The notes beneath the pieces were generated by a model. That model saw only the letters and a program-made list of their open reading frames with translations, was not told the origin of the DNA and made no database searches. From positions 1,711-51,563 of the forward strand of contig JARGNO010000027.1 of the NCBI GenBank assembly GCA_029213165.1: 49,853 bases of DNA, read 5' to 3'. This DNA is from Minwuia sp. (GTDB taxonomy: Bacteria > Pseudomonadota > Alphaproteobacteria > Minwuiales > Minwuiaceae). A program made the translations under genes and the position numbers. Below, piece by piece: positions 1 to 8,739 of the stretch (position 1 is its first letter; the number at the start of each line of letters is the position of its first letter).

Positions 1-249
1 CTCGGCCACCCAGACGCGCATTTCCAGCGGCGCGGCCTCGCTTTCCCCCGGCACCGGCCAGTGGGCAAGGTCGGGTTCGTGGTCGACAATCGCCGTCACC
101 CGCCAGCGCCCGTCCTCCGCCCTGAAGACGGAGGTGGAGAGCGGCAGGTCACCCAATGCCGCCTCCACCGCCTGCATCGTCGGCAGATCGGTCAGGGTAA
201 TGACCTGCCAGTAGGCAACATCCACGCTGTCGGTTGCGGCGCCGCTCAT
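1..249 (-). CDS. prmA: Probable ribosomal protein L11 methyltransferase, N-terminal part (cut by window edge)
   Basis: An 83-residue open frame starts with ATG at 249 and runs off the left edge. It reads MSGAATDSVDVAYWQVITLT and continues with a W-x-V segment (DGRWRVTAI) around residue 47, the pattern of the small N-terminal substrate-recognition domain of alphaproteobacterial PrmA, which trimethylates ribosomal protein L11. The catalytic SAM-binding domain would lie outside the window, so the call rests on the weakly conserved N-terminus only. It follows cysK with a 25-nt gap and is probably cotranscribed. Another short-domain protein cannot be excluded. Confidence 0.5.
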   Translation of the reverse strand, partial: MSGAATDSVDVAYWQVITLTDLPTMQAVEAALGDLPLSTSVFRAEDGRWRVTAIVDHEPDLAHWPVPGESEAAPLEMRVWVAE

Positions 250-274
250 CCTGCTTTCGTCCGGTTCCGCAATC

Positions 275-1240
275 TCACAGACCGTCGAACAGCGCGGTCG
301 AGAGATAGCGCTCGGCGAAGGACGGCAGGATCACGACAATCGTCTTGCCCGCCATGTCGGCCCGCTGCGCCACTTCCAGCGCCGCGGCGACGGCGGCGCC
401 GGAGGAGATGCCGACGGGAATGCCTTCCTCCCGCGCCAGACGGCGGGCGGTCTCGAAGGCGGTCTCATTGCCGATGGTCAGAACCTCGTCCACCAGGGCG
501 GTATCCAGATTCTCCGGCACGAAGCCGGCACCAATGCCCTGGATCTTGTGCGGGCCGGGATTGCCGCCGGACAGCACCGGGCTGTCCTCCGGCTCCACCA
601 CCACCAGCTTCATCGTCGGGTTGCGCTGCTTCAGCACCCGGCCGATGCCGGTGGCCGTGCCGCCGGTCCCGACGCCGGAGATCACCACATCCACCTTGCC
701 GCCCGTGTCGGCCCAGATCTCCTCCGCCGTCGTCGCGACATGGATCGCGGGGTTGGCCGGGTTGGCAAACTGCTGCGGCATCACCGCGCCCGGCGTCGCC
801 TCCACCATTTCCTTGGCCTTGGCGATGGCACCGGGCATCCCCTTTTCCGGCGGGGTCAGTTCCAGGGTGGCGCCCAGCAGTTTCAGCATCCGCCGCCGCT
901 CCACCGACATGCTTTCCGGCATCACCAGCGTCAGCGGATAGCCCTTTGCCGCCGCGACGAAGGCCAGGGCGATCCCGGTATTGCCGGAGGTCGGTTCGAT
1001 GATCTGACCGCCCGGCTTCAGGGTGCCATCGGCCTCCATTGCCTCGATCATGGCGACACCGATCCGGTCCTTGACGGAAGACAGCGGATTGAAGAACTCC
1101 AGCTTGGCCAGCACCTGCGCGCCCGCGGCAACGCCATCGGTGACACGGTTCAGGCGGACCAGCGGCGTCGAGCCGATGGTGTCGACAATGGAATCATAGA
1201 TGCGGCCGCGCGGGGCGGTGAAACGTTGGTCGGGGCTCAG
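275..1240 (-). CDS. cysK: Cysteine synthase A (O-acetylserine sulfhydrylase), start codon unusual
   Basis: PLP enzyme that makes L-cysteine from O-acetylserine and sulfide in the cytoplasm. Visible family motifs are [10 protein letters not shown] near the N-terminus, [11 protein letters not shown] with the Schiff-base Lys, [12 protein letters not shown] (substrate loop), the phosphate-binding [10 protein letters not shown] and the C-terminal GISSGAA. The homology clearly extends upstream to [13 protein letters not shown], but that frame has no ATG, GTG or TTG before an in-frame stop at about 1279. The only plausible initiator is a CTG at 1240, preceded by GGGGGAG at good spacing. The first GTG, at 1114, would remove the conserved N-terminus. 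A single missing G in the G5 run at 1252-1256 would instead join the frame to an ATG at 1266. The gene follows an Rrf2 regulator, a usual pairing for cysteine genes. Confidence 0.9.
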   Translation of the reverse strand: MSPDQRFTAPRGRIYDSIVDTIGSTPLVRLNRVTDGVAAGAQVLAKLEFFNPLSSVKDRIGVAMIEAMEADGTLKPGGQIIEPTSGNTGIALAFVAAAKGYPLTLVMPESMSVERRRMLKLLGATLELTPPEKGMPGAIAKAKEMVEATPGAVMPQQFANPANPAIHVATTAEEIWADTGGKVDVVISGVGTGGTATGIGRVLKQRNPTMKLVVVEPEDSPVLSGGNPGPHKIQGIGAGFVPENLDTALVDEVLTIGNETAFETARRLAREEGIPVGISSGAAVAAALEVAQRADMAGKTIVVILPSFAERYLSTALFDGL

Positions 1241-1278
1241 GAGGTGAGGCTCCCCCGGAGTTGCATGCTGGCTTGCTC

Positions 1279-1290
1279 ATCTGATCAGAT
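1279..1290. promoter_or_regulatory. 12-bp perfect palindrome between Rrf2 regulator and cysK
   Basis: ATCTGATCAGAT is a perfect palindrome in the 61-nt gap between the regulator stop codon (1302) and the cysK start (1240). Its position suggests an operator for the adjacent Rrf2-type regulator or another factor controlling cysK. No binding data can be seen from sequence. Confidence 0.35.
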
Positions 1291-1301
1291 AAGGCTGACC
1301 G

Positions 1302-1754
1302 TCAGATCGTGAAGTCCCGTGATGCGCGGGTGGCGCGCGCAACGCCCGCGTCCTGGGCGCGGCGGCAGAGATCTTCCAGCGTCACGGTCTCCAGACGCTC
1401 CATGATCTCGTCCTGAATCTCGCTCCAGAAGGGGCGGATGATTTCCTGCCCAAGCGGTGATCCGCCCTGGTCCTGTTCCTCGTCCTCGGCGGCGATGATG
1501 CGGATGATCTCCGCCACGCTGATACGGCGGCGTTCCCGCGCCAGGGTGTAGCCACCGCGCGGGCCGCGCACCCCCTTCAGGATGCCCGCGCGCACCAGCT
1601 GCTGCATCGCCTGCTCCAGATAACGCGGCGGAATCCCCTGCCGGTCGGTGATGTCCTTGGACTGCACCGGGTCGGGACGGGCGTTGTAGGCAATGTCCAC
1701 CACCGCATCCAGCGCGTAGAGGGTCTTCTTCGGCAGCCGCAGTGCGTCCTTCAT
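1302..1754 (-). CDS. Rrf2-family transcriptional regulator (CymR-like)
   Basis: A 150-residue protein with an N-terminal winged helix-turn-helix: [14 protein letters not shown], then [20 protein letters not shown] (recognition helix) and the wing [13 protein letters not shown]. It has only one Cys in the C-terminal part (DLCRRAQ), so the three-Cys Fe-S site of IscR is absent. This favours a CymR-like role that senses cysteine status, perhaps through CysK, over iron-sulfur sensing. Its ATG overlaps the dut stop by 4 nt, and it lies directly upstream of cysK in the coaBC-dut-rrf2-cysK run. A palindrome at 1279-1290 is a candidate target. Direct control of cysK is inferred from position. Confidence 0.85.
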   Translation of the reverse strand: MKDALRLPKKTLYALDAVVDIAYNARPDPVQSKDITDRQGIPPRYLEQAMQQLVRAGILKGVRGPRGGYTLARERRRISVAEIIRIIAAEDEEQDQGGSPLGQEIIRPFWSEIQDEIMERLETVTLEDLCRRAQDAGVARATRASRDFTI

Positions 1755-2218
1755 GCGGATCGTCCCCCTGTTGAACCGAAACCGCCCGCACCGCGTGACG
1801 TTTCGACCAGCGCATCACGTTCCTGCCAGTTGCCGCGCGCGACCTTCGCCACCACCATCTGGGCGATCCGGTCGCCGTGACTGACCAGAAAAGCCTCCGA
1901 CCCGTGGTTGATCAGGATGACGCCCACCTCGCCCCGGTAATCGGCATCCACGGTGCCCGGGGTGTTCAGCACAGTCACGCCATGTTTCAGCGCCATGCCG
2001 GAACGGGGCCGGACCTGGGCCTCGTAGCCCGCAGGCAGCGCAATGGCAATTCCGGTCGGTACAAGCGCCCGCCCGCCCCCTGCGGCCAGGGTCAGCGTCC
2101 CGTCAGGCAGCGCCGCGCGCAGGTCCATGCCTGCCGCACCATCGGTTTCATAGGCAGGCAGGGGCAGGTCGGCACCATGGCCAAGCCGCCGGATCTCGAT
2201 GGAGACATCCTGTATCAT
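1751..2218 (-). CDS. dut: Deoxyuridine 5'-triphosphate nucleotidohydrolase (dUTPase)
   Basis: Homotrimeric Mg-dependent enzyme that hydrolyses dUTP to dUMP and PPi, keeping uracil out of DNA and feeding dTMP synthesis. The 155-residue length is standard. Conserved motifs appear in order: AGMDLRA (motif 1), [16 protein letters not shown] (motifs 2 and 3, with substrate-binding Ser), [17 protein letters not shown] (catalytic Asp and Tyr), GDRIAQMVV (motif 4) and the flexible C-terminal [10 protein letters not shown] (motif 5). The start overlaps the coaBC stop as ATGA, and its end overlaps the regulator start the same way, which implies translational coupling. The coaBC-dut pairing is common in proteobacteria. 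Confidence 0.97.
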   Translation of the reverse strand: MIQDVSIEIRRLGHGADLPLPAYETDGAAGMDLRAALPDGTLTLAAGGGRALVPTGIAIALPAGYEAQVRPRSGMALKHGVTVLNTPGTVDADYRGEVGVILINHGSEAFLVSHGDRIAQMVVAKVARGNWQERDALVETSRGAGGFGSTGGRSA

Positions 2219-3441
2219 GCGCGCCCCAGGTGTTCTGCGATGCGCTGGACCAGCCGGTCCGCCACCTGCTGCTTGCTGAGGGGGGGCCAGGTATCCGGCG
2301 CCGCGTCGGAGATCAGGGTGACGCTGTTGTTGTCGCCACCGAATGTGCCGGTGGCGGGGCTGACGTCATTGGCCAGGATCCAGTCGCAGCCCTTGCGTTC
2401 CCGCTTGGCGACGGCGTGTTCGATCACCTTCTCGGTCTCCGCCGCGAAGCCGATGACAAGGCCGGGACGGGCCTCCCGCCGACCGGAGAGCGTGGCCAGA
2501 ATGTCGGGATTTTCCGCGAAGGCCAGGCTGGGTGGGCCACCGCCCTTCTCCTTCTTCAGCTTCTCCCCCGCCTCCGTCGCGACCCGCCAGTCGGCGACCG
2601 CGGCGGCACAGACAGCGATGTCCGCCGGCAGGGCCGCCTCGCAGGCGTCCAGCATCTGACGCGCGGTCTCGATGCGGCGGACCTCCACACCTGCCGGATC
2701 GGGCTGGCTGGTGGGGCCGCTGACCAGCACCGTCTCCGCCCCCGCGCGGGCCAGTGCCGCGGCGATGGCATGGCCCTGCTTGCCCGACGACCGGTTGGCG
2801 ATGTAGCGGACGGGGTCGATCGGTTCATGCGTCGGGCCGGAGGTGACAAGCGCACGCAAGCCCTGCAGCGGGCGCGGGCCGAAATGCGCCTCCAGCGCCG
2901 CAACGATCTCCAGCGGTTCCGCCATGCGGCCCGGGCCGAACTCGCCGCAGGCCATGGCACCGTCATTCGGGCCAACCACCAGCACGCCATCCTGCTTCAG
3001 GATTGTCAGATTGCGCTGCGTCGCCGGGTGCAGCCACATTCGCACGTTCATGGCCGGGGCGAGCATGACCGGCTTGTCGGTGGCCAGCAGCAGTGTCGCG
3101 GCCAGGTCGGGCGCCATCCCGGCGGCCATGCGGCCCATCAGGTTGGCGGTCGCCGGGGCCACCAGCACGATGTCGGCCTGGCGCGAAAGCTGGATGTGCC
3201 CCATCTCGGATTCATCGGTCAGGTCGAACAGGTCCGTGAAGACCCGATCCTCCGACAGCGACGACAGCGCCAGTGGTGTGGTGAATTCATGGCCTGCCGC
3301 CGTCAGCACGCAGCGGACAGCGGCCCTCCTCTCCCGCAGCCGACGGATCAGATCCGGGGCCTTCACGGCGGCAATGCCGCCGCCCACGATCAGCAGGACG
3401 CGGCGACCGGCCAGCGGCGAGGCACCATTCGGGACCGTCAT
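2215..3441 (-). CDS. coaBC: Bifunctional phosphopantothenoylcysteine decarboxylase / phosphopantothenate-cysteine ligase
   Basis: Two-domain 408-residue enzyme of coenzyme A synthesis. The CoaC half (about 1-190) is a flavin decarboxylase with [14 protein letters not shown] at the start, the active-site His region [18 protein letters not shown] and the substrate clamp [16 protein letters not shown]. The CoaB half (about 195-408) has [27 protein letters not shown] and EKLKK, where CTP and phosphopantothenate bind. ATG at 3441 is chosen; an in-frame TTG two codons upstream is less likely. It heads a run with dut, the Rrf2 gene and cysK, and is divergent from sdhC. Confidence 0.97.
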   Translation of the reverse strand: MTVPNGASPLAGRRVLLIVGGGIAAVKAPDLIRRLRERRAAVRCVLTAAGHEFTTPLALSSLSEDRVFTDLFDLTDESEMGHIQLSRQADIVLVAPATANLMGRMAAGMAPDLAATLLLATDKPVMLAPAMNVRMWLHPATQRNLTILKQDGVLVVGPNDGAMACGEFGPGRMAEPLEIVAALEAHFGPRPLQGLRALVTSGPTHEPIDPVRYIANRSSGKQGHAIAAALARAGAETVLVSGPTSQPDPAGVEVRRIETARQMLDACEAALPADIAVCAAAVADWRVATEAGEKLKKEKGGGPPSLAFAENPDILATLSGRREARPGLVIGFAAETEKVIEHAVAKRERKGCDWILANDVSPATGTFGGDNNSVTLISDAAPDTWPPLSKQQVADRLVQRIAEHLGRA

Positions 3442-3567
3442 GGGCAAATGTCCAATTCACGAAATGCGCGTGTGGATCGCATATAAACCCGAAAGCGTCG
3501 CACCGGCAACCGGAAGCGGCCGCGCGGCTGTCGCTTCGACACCGTCAGCAAGATTGACGACCATCAA

Positions 3568-3599
3568 CAAGTACTTGGTCAAGCGAAGCTTCGTTTGAC
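3568..3599. promoter_or_regulatory. Two abutting palindromes in the coaBC-sdhC divergent promoter region
   Basis: The 357-nt gap between divergent coaBC and sdhC holds a perfect 10-bp palindrome CAAGTACTTG (3568-3577). It is followed at once by a 22-bp inverted repeat (3578-3599) with arms GTCAAgCGAAG and CTTCGtTTGAC and a single mismatched pair. The right arm overlaps a TTGACA hexamer (3595-3600), a good -35 for the sdh direction, although no convincing -10 is visible 17 nt on. This looks like an operator for a dimeric regulator acting on sdh, coaBC or both. Nothing else is recognised in this gap; an open extension upstream of sdhC has no ribosome site. Confidence 0.45.
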
Positions 3600-3798
3600 A
3601 GGACTGCCGCGCAACCGCACACTGATGACCTGCGCGGTCGGGGGGCCGGAAACACATCATCTGTTCCCACCGGTCACGCTGAGGATTGGGGGATGGCACG
3701 GAACGCCCAGGGTCGGGCGGCGGGCCATCGTTTTTCCACGTGGTCTCCGTTGGACGCCTGTCGTCCGGGGCCCGTGGCAGGCAAGCAGGGGGTCAGAC

Positions 3799-4188
3799 AT
3801 GGCGAACACGAATCGCCCGTTGTCACCGCATCTACAGGTCTATCGTCCCCAGCTCACATCCATGCTGTCGATCCTGCATCGCGGTACGGGTGTTGCGCTG
3901 GCAGGTGGTCTTGTCCTGATGCTCTGGTGGCTGGTCGCATTGGCGAGCGGGCCGGAATACTACGATTATGTCATGGGGATCGCGGGCAGCATCATCGGCC
4001 GACTGGTCATGCTGGGCTTCACCTGGGCCCTGTTCTTCCACCTCTGCAACGGCCTGCGCCATCTCTACTGGGATGCCGGCTGGGGCTTCGAGATCGCGTC
4101 CGTCTACCGCAGTGGCTACATGGTGGTGATCGGGGCAACCGTCCTGACCGTACTTGCATGGATTGCCGCTTATGGATGGGGAGGCTGA
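3799..4188 (+). CDS. sdhC: Succinate dehydrogenase cytochrome b556 subunit
   Basis: Membrane anchor subunit of complex II that helps bind haem b and ubiquinone. The protein has 129 residues and opens [20 protein letters not shown], with the SILHRGTG signature near residue 28 where the Ser and Arg sit near quinone. Three membrane helices follow (about 30-52, 62-85, 105-127). The haem-ligand region is [14 protein letters not shown], with His in the second helix. ATG 3799 is preceded by CAGGGGG. First gene of sdhCDAB; 2 nt separate it from sdhD. Confidence 0.96.
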   Translation: MANTNRPLSPHLQVYRPQLTSMLSILHRGTGVALAGGLVLMLWWLVALASGPEYYDYVMGIAGSIIGRLVMLGFTWALFFHLCNGLRHLYWDAGWGFEIASVYRSGYMVVIGATVLTVLAWIAAYGWGG

Positions 4189-4190
4189 TC

Positions 4191-4580
4191 ATGCAGAAGT
4201 CACGTCTCAATACACCGCTGAAGAACGTCCGCGGCCTGGGTTCGGCCCGGGACGGGACCGAACACTGGTGGATGCAGCGGGTGACGGCGATCGCGCTGTT
4301 GCCGCTGGTCTTTGCCTTCGTCGTGCTGGCGATCCGCCTGACCACGGCTGACTACCTGACTGCCGATGGCGTCGTGGGCCACCCGGTTGTTGCCGGTGTG
4401 CTGCTGCTGCTGATCGTTGCCGTGTTCTGGCACCTGAAGCTGGGCATGCAGGTGGTGATCGAGGATTACGTGCACGGCCACGCGCCGAAGCTGTTCCTCA
4501 TGTTCGTCAATACGTTCGGCTGCTGGATCGGTGCCCTGATCTGCGCGCTTGCCGTCCTCAAGATTGCCTTCGGGGGTTGA
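4191..4580 (+). CDS. sdhD: Succinate dehydrogenase hydrophobic membrane anchor subunit
   Basis: Second membrane subunit of complex II, 129 residues. It begins [20 protein letters not shown] and contains the SdhD pattern [15 protein letters not shown], followed by three membrane helices. [16 protein letters not shown] in the middle is the region that carries the haem-ligand His and the quinone-site Asp-Tyr pair in the family. ATG 4191 lies 2 nt after the sdhC stop. The next gene, sdhA, starts 5 nt after its stop, so the whole set is one tight operon. Confidence 0.95.
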   Translation: MQKSRLNTPLKNVRGLGSARDGTEHWWMQRVTAIALLPLVFAFVVLAIRLTTADYLTADGVVGHPVVAGVLLLLIVAVFWHLKLGMQVVIEDYVHGHAPKLFLMFVNTFGCWIGALICALAVLKIAFGG

Positions 4581-4585
4581 GCACG

Positions 4586-6379
4586 ATGTCAGATGCTTAC
4601 GAAATTACTGAGCACAAGTTCGATGTGGTGGTTGTCGGTGCCGGCGGTGCCGGGCTGCGCGCCGCCATGGGCTGTGCGGAGGCAGGGCTGAACACGGCCT
4701 GTGTCACCAAGGTGTTCCCGACGCGGTCGCATACGGTCGCGGCGCAGGGTGGCATCTCCGCCTCGCTGGGCAACATGGGCCCCGACAACTGGCGCTGGCA
4801 CATGTACGACACCGTCAAGGGGTCGGACTGGCTGGGTGACCAGGACGCCATCGAGTACATGGTCCGCGACGCGGTCAATGCGGTGCTGGAGCTGGAGCAC
4901 TTCGGCGTGCCCTTCAGCCGTACCGAGGAAGGCCGCATCTACCAGCGCGCCTTCGGCGGCATGACCACGGAGTTCGGTGAGGGGGCAGCCGCGCAGCGGA
5001 CCTGCGCCGCCGCCGACCGTACCGGTCACGCCATGCTGCACACGCTCTATGGCCAGTCGCTGAAGAACGACACGCATTTCTTCATCGAGTATTTCGCCAT
5101 CGACCTGATCATGGATGATGAAGGCGCCTGCACCGGCGTGCTCTGCTGGGACCTGTCAGACGGCTCCCTGCACCTGTTCCGGGCGCAGATGGTCATCCTG
5201 GCCACCGGCGGCTATGGCCGCGCCTACTTCTCCTGCACCTCGGCCCATACCTGCACCGGCGACGGTGGCGGCATGGTGCTGCGCGCGGGCCTGCCGCTGC
5301 AGGATCTGGAGTTCGTGCAGTTCCATCCCACCGGCATCTACGGCGCGGGCTGCCTGATCACCGAAGGCGTGCGTGGCGAGGGTGGTTATCTGGTCAATTC
5401 GGAGGGTGAACGCTTCATGGAGCGCTATGCCCCCTCCGCCAAGGACCTGGCCAGCCGGGACGTTGTTTCCCGCGCCATGACCATGGAAATCCGGGAAGGA
5501 CGCGGTGTCGGCAAGGATGCCGACCACATCTTCCTGCACCTGGATCACCTGGACAACGACATCATCGCGGAGCGTCTGCCGGGCATCTCGGAATCGGCGC
5601 ATATCTTCGCCGGTGTCGATGTGAACAAGGAACCGATCCCGGTGCTGCCGACCGTGCACTACAACATGGGCGGCATCCAGACGAACTACAAGGGCGAGGT
5701 GCTGACGCTGAGGGACGGCGACCCCGACGCGATCGTGCCGGGCCTGATGGCCGCGGGGGAGGCCGCCTGCGTCTCCGTCCATGGTGCCAACCGTCTCGGC
5801 TCCAACTCCCTGATCGACCTGGTCGTCTTCGGGCGGGCCTGTGCCAAGCGGTGTTCGGAGATCCTGGAACCCGGTGCCCAGCACAAGGACACCAACAAGG
5901 AATCGCTCAACAAGGCGCTGGACCGCTTCGACAAGATGCGCAACGCCAAGGGCGACATGCCGACGTCCCGCATCCGCAACAACATGCAGCGCGTGATGCA
6001 GAACAACTGCGCCGTCTTCCGCACCTCCGAGGTGCTGGCGGAGGGCAAGGGGCTGATCGACGAGGTCTATACGCAGATGCCGTCGATCGGTGTTCAGGAC
6101 CGCAGCCTGGTCTGGAACTCGGACCTGGTGGAGGCGCTGGAACTCGACAACCTGATCCGTCAGGCGGTCGTCACCATGCATTCCGCCGAGAACCGCAAGG
6201 AAAGCCGCGGCGCCCACGCGCATGAGGACTTCTCCGACCGCGACGACGAGAACTGGATGAAGCATACGCTGAGCTGGTTCGATGAGGACGGCAAGGTCAC
6301 CATCGACTACCGCCCGGTGCACACCTACACCCTCTCCAACGAGATGGAATATGTGAAGCCGAAGGCGCGCGTTTACTGA
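4586..6379 (+). CDS. sdhA: Succinate dehydrogenase flavoprotein subunit
   Basis: Catalytic subunit of complex II that oxidises succinate to fumarate through covalently bound FAD. The 597-residue length is typical. Motifs seen are the dinucleotide fold [14 protein letters not shown], the covalent FAD site [11 protein letters not shown] (His), the substrate loop [17 protein letters not shown], the catalytic arginine region [23 protein letters not shown], and [13 protein letters not shown] at the FAD domain end. ATG 4586 is preferred over an in-frame TTG at 4577 that overlaps the sdhD stop. A short hairpin lies between it and sdhB. Confidence 0.98.
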   Translation: MSDAYEITEHKFDVVVVGAGGAGLRAAMGCAEAGLNTACVTKVFPTRSHTVAAQGGISASLGNMGPDNWRWHMYDTVKGSDWLGDQDAIEYMVRDAVNAVLELEHFGVPFSRTEEGRIYQRAFGGMTTEFGEGAAAQRTCAAADRTGHAMLHTLYGQSLKNDTHFFIEYFAIDLIMDDEGACTGVLCWDLSDGSLHLFRAQMVILATGGYGRAYFSCTSAHTCTGDGGGMVLRAGLPLQDLEFVQFHPTGIYGAGCLITEGVRGEGGYLVNSEGERFMERYAPSAKDLASRDVVSRAMTMEIREGRGVGKDADHIFLHLDHLDNDIIAERLPGISESAHIFAGVDVNKEPIPVLPTVHYNMGGIQTNYKGEVLTLRDGDPDAIVPGLMAAGEAACVSVHGANRLGSNSLIDLVVFGRACAKRCSEILEPGAQHKDTNKESLNKALDRFDKMRNAKGDMPTSRIRNNMQRVMQNNCAVFRTSEVLAEGKGLIDEVYTQMPSIGVQDRSLVWNSDLVEALELDNLIRQAVVTMHSAENRKESRGAHAHEDFSDRDDENWMKHTLSWFDEDGKVTIDYRPVHTYTLSNEMEYVKPKARVY

Positions 6380-6397
6380 TCGAGCACCAGAATTCCC

Positions 6398-6420
6398 GGG
6401 CCGGATAGTATCTCCGGCCC
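6398..6420 (+). other. Intercistronic hairpin between sdhA and sdhB
   Basis: GGGCCGGA and TCCGGCCC pair perfectly around a 7-nt loop in the 59-nt gap between sdhA and sdhB. No U-tract follows, so it is more likely an mRNA-stability or processing element than a terminator. Confidence 0.4.
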
Positions 6421-6438
6421 CGGATTGGGGGACACGAC

Positions 6439-7224
6439 ATGGTCGAATTCAATCTACCGGCTAATTCCCGGATCAAGTCCAACGGCAAGACCTGGCCGAA
6501 GGTCGGGGATGGCAGCAATACCAAGAAGTTCAAGATCTACCGCTACGATCCGGACTCGGGCGAGAACCCGCGGGTCGACACCTACGAGGTCGATCTCGAC
6601 GACTGCGGCCCGATGATCCTGGACGCACTGATCCGCATCAAGGACGAGGTCGATCCGACCCTGACCTTCCGGCGGTCCTGCCGCGAAGGCATCTGCGGCT
6701 CCTGCGCCATGAACATCGACGGCACCAATACCCTGGCCTGCACCAAGGGCATTCAGGAAGTGAAGGGGGATGTGAAGATCTATCCCCTGCCGCATCTGGA
6801 GGTGATCAAGGATCTGGTCGGTGACCTGACCCACTTCTACGCCCAGTATGCCTCCATCGAACCCTGGATGCAGACCAAGACGCCGGCCCCGCCGGATCGG
6901 GAGCGGCTGCAGGATCGCGATGACCGCGTGAAGATCGACGGCCTGTACGAGTGCATCCTGTGCGCCTGCTGCGCCACGTCCTGCCCCAGCTACTGGTGGA
7001 ACGGCGACCGCTACCTCGGTCCCGCCGTGCTGCTGCAGGCCTACCGCTGGGTCATCGACAGCCGTGACGAGGCAACCGGCGACCGGCTCGACAAGCTGGA
7101 AGACCCGTTCAAGCTCTATCGCTGCCACACCATCATGAACTGCGCCAAGACCTGTCCGAAGGGCCTGAACCCCGGCCGGGCCATCGCTGAGCTGAAGAAG
7201 ATGATGGTGGAGCGCAAGCTCTGA
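6439..7224 (+). CDS. sdhB: Succinate dehydrogenase iron-sulfur subunit
   Basis: Electron-transfer subunit of complex II, 261 residues. The N-terminal 2Fe-2S domain has [18 protein letters not shown] and LACTKG. The C-terminal ferredoxin domain has [17 protein letters not shown] and [18 protein letters not shown], which supply the 4Fe-4S and 3Fe-4S ligands. The Trp and Tyr of the SYWWN region line the quinone pocket. ATG 6439 follows GGGGGA. Last gene of sdhCDAB; a strong hairpin at 7272-7302 probably ends the transcript. Confidence 0.98.
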   Translation: MVEFNLPANSRIKSNGKTWPKVGDGSNTKKFKIYRYDPDSGENPRVDTYEVDLDDCGPMILDALIRIKDEVDPTLTFRRSCREGICGSCAMNIDGTNTLACTKGIQEVKGDVKIYPLPHLEVIKDLVGDLTHFYAQYASIEPWMQTKTPAPPDRERLQDRDDRVKIDGLYECILCACCATSCPSYWWNGDRYLGPAVLLQAYRWVIDSRDEATGDRLDKLEDPFKLYRCHTIMNCAKTCPKGLNPGRAIAELKKMMVERKL

Positions 7225-7271
7225 CACGATGACAGCAGGCGCCCCGTGCCTGTTGGCGGAAAAGACCTGGA

Positions 7272-7302
7272 CGGCGCGCCTGATTGAATCGGGCGCGCCG
7301 TC
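7272..7302 (+). terminator. Probable terminator of the sdhCDAB operon
   Basis: A perfect 10-bp stem (ACGGCGCGCC with GGCGCGCCGT) closes an 11-nt loop 48 nt after the sdhB stop. It is followed by CTGTCGTTCCC, a short mixed U-containing tail. The very stable stem and its position support a terminator, with the weak tail as the doubt. Confidence 0.65.
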
Positions 7303-7335
7303 TGTCGTTCCCGCAGTTTCACCTCCGCCCCCACC

Positions 7336-7658
7336 GACGCCGTGCCCGGGAGTGCTGCGCAGACGTGGGAGAATGGGCTCTCGGGTCAAGCCCGAGAGCA
7401 TCGTGGAGAGGGCGGAGAAGGAGCACCAGACCATCCCCCACCACCACGCCGTGCCCGGGCTTGACCCGGGTACCCAGCAGTGCCGCGCAAACGTGGGAGA
7501 CCGGGCTCTCGGGTCAGGCCTGAAAGCATCGCGGGGGTTGGAACGCAACGCACATGTGCTTCCACCCCACCGACGCCGTGCCCGGGCTCGACCCGGGTAC
7601 CAAGGAGTGCCGCGCAGACGTGGGAGAATGGGCTCTCGGGTCAAGCCCGAGAGCATTG
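7336..7658. repeat. Three direct copies of a hairpin-forming intergenic repeat
   Basis: Three related units lie at 7336-7403, 7445-7531 and 7572-7658. Each begins with ACGCCGTGCCCGGG and carries GTGGGAGA and GGGCTCTCGGGTCA; each ends with GCAT(C/T)G. Units two and three contain a CCCGGG-CTTGA/CTCGA-CCCGGG hairpin that unit one has lost by a deletion of about 19 nt. Units one and three carry a second hairpin GCTCTCGGG/CCCGAGAGC; in unit two this arm is decayed. This resembles dispersed REP-like palindromic elements of alphaproteobacteria. No gene is visible in the 577-nt gap 7225-7802. Confidence 0.8.
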
Positions 7659-7802
7659 TGAGGGGAAGGTGGAGAGGGAGAACATGCCTCTCCCACCCCA
7701 CAGACGCCGCCAGACCGCTTCCAGAAACCTGACACCTGACCGTTCGGACAGGTACAGTTCCGCCTCCGGCTGCATCAGGATGGTGTCGATGGAGGGAACC
7801 GG

Positions 7803-8561
7803 ATGACAGAACAGGGACCGGACCTGGAATTCGAGCGGCAGATGGCGGATGCGATCTCGCTCGATGACCTCGGCGACGCGCTGGAATATCGGGTGCGGGC
7901 CATGGGCTATGCGGGCTTCGTCTATTACACCCACCGGCGGATGCCACTGGACGAGGTCGCGGCGGGCGAAGCCTTCGTGCTGTCCCGCGGCCCGGCGTTC
8001 CTGAAGGCGTTCGAGGCGATCTACTACAGCCGCCGGATGTTCCGCTTCGACCCGATGCTGCAACTGGTGTCGGAGCGCCACGCCCCCTTCACCACCCTGG
8101 CCGAGCGGTCGCAGATGGTGCTGACCCGGCGGCAGCGCTGGATCTGGGCGTTGGAGAAGCGGTTCGGCATCAAGTACGACCTGTTCATCCCGATGAACAC
8201 GCCGCTGCGGACCCAGGCGCTCTACCTGTTCATGCTCGGCGATCCCGCAGGCGCAGACGAAACCATCGCGGCGACCACCAATGAGATCCACCGGCTGGCA
8301 CTGCGCTTCACCGTCAGCATTGCCGACTATCTGGTACTGGGCGGGGAGAACGAACTGGCGGACATGGTCTTCTCCCGCCGCGAACAGGAATGCATGTTGT
8401 GGATGTCGAAGGGCCGCAGCAATGCGGAGATCGGCGATATTCTGGGTATCAGCGAGCGCACGGTGAAGTTCCATGTCGCCAATGTCATGAAGAAACTCAA
8501 CGCCGCCAACCGCACCGAAGCCATCGCCATCGCCGCCCGCTCCGGCTGGCTGACCAACTGA
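7803..8561 (+). CDS. LuxR-family regulator with autoinducer-binding-like domain
   Basis: A 252-residue protein. Residues about 20-165 resemble the acyl-homoserine-lactone domain, including the conserved FDPM (Asp-Pro of the ligand pocket) and a Trp-rich stretch RQRWIWALEKRFGI. The C-terminal LuxR helix-turn-helix is clear: FSRREQECMLWMSKGRSNAE, then IGDILGISERTVKFHVANVMKKL. No luxI-type synthase is in the window, so it is a LuxR solo here, and its ligand is unknown. ATG 7803 follows GGAGGG. Its last 53 nt are repeated 2 kb downstream (10517-10573). Confidence 0.88.
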   Translation: MTEQGPDLEFERQMADAISLDDLGDALEYRVRAMGYAGFVYYTHRRMPLDEVAAGEAFVLSRGPAFLKAFEAIYYSRRMFRFDPMLQLVSERHAPFTTLAERSQMVLTRRQRWIWALEKRFGIKYDLFIPMNTPLRTQALYLFMLGDPAGADETIAATTNEIHRLALRFTVSIADYLVLGGENELADMVFSRREQECMLWMSKGRSNAEIGDILGISERTVKFHVANVMKKLNAANRTEAIAIAARSGWLTN

Positions 8562-8565
8562 GCGG
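8509..8565 (+). repeat. 57-bp direct repeat, copy 1 (3' end of luxR gene)
   Basis: This segment covers the last 17 codons and stop of the LuxR gene plus 4 nt. It matches 10517-10573 at 56 of 57 positions (C to G at 8555). The repeat brackets the membrane-protein gene, with a repeat period of 2,008 bp. Confidence 0.97.
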
Positions 8566-8739
8566 GGCGTGATCACCCACGACCCGGGAAAAGCGTGACG
8601 AACCCGAAGAGTCGGGTCGCTCCCGCCTCAAGGCGTACAGGTGGTCGGCCCACATTGATGACAGTTGCTTATCGCCGGTTCCGAGGCATGCTCTGCTTGA
8701 CGCAACGTGCAGGAGGCCGAGCGGGGGCTGGACACACGC

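Noticed and set aside
3595-3798. In-frame extension upstream of sdhC
   Set aside because: It begins inside a palindrome, lacks a ribosome site and has no resemblance to SdhC, whose normal N-terminus starts at 3799.
7336-7658. CRISPR-like array
   Set aside because: Three units of unequal length with internal hairpins and irregular spacing, with no cas genes; a REP-like repeat fits better.
7229-7806. Open frames within the repeat region after sdhB
   Set aside because: All are built from the hairpin repeat units and exist in several frames on both strands.
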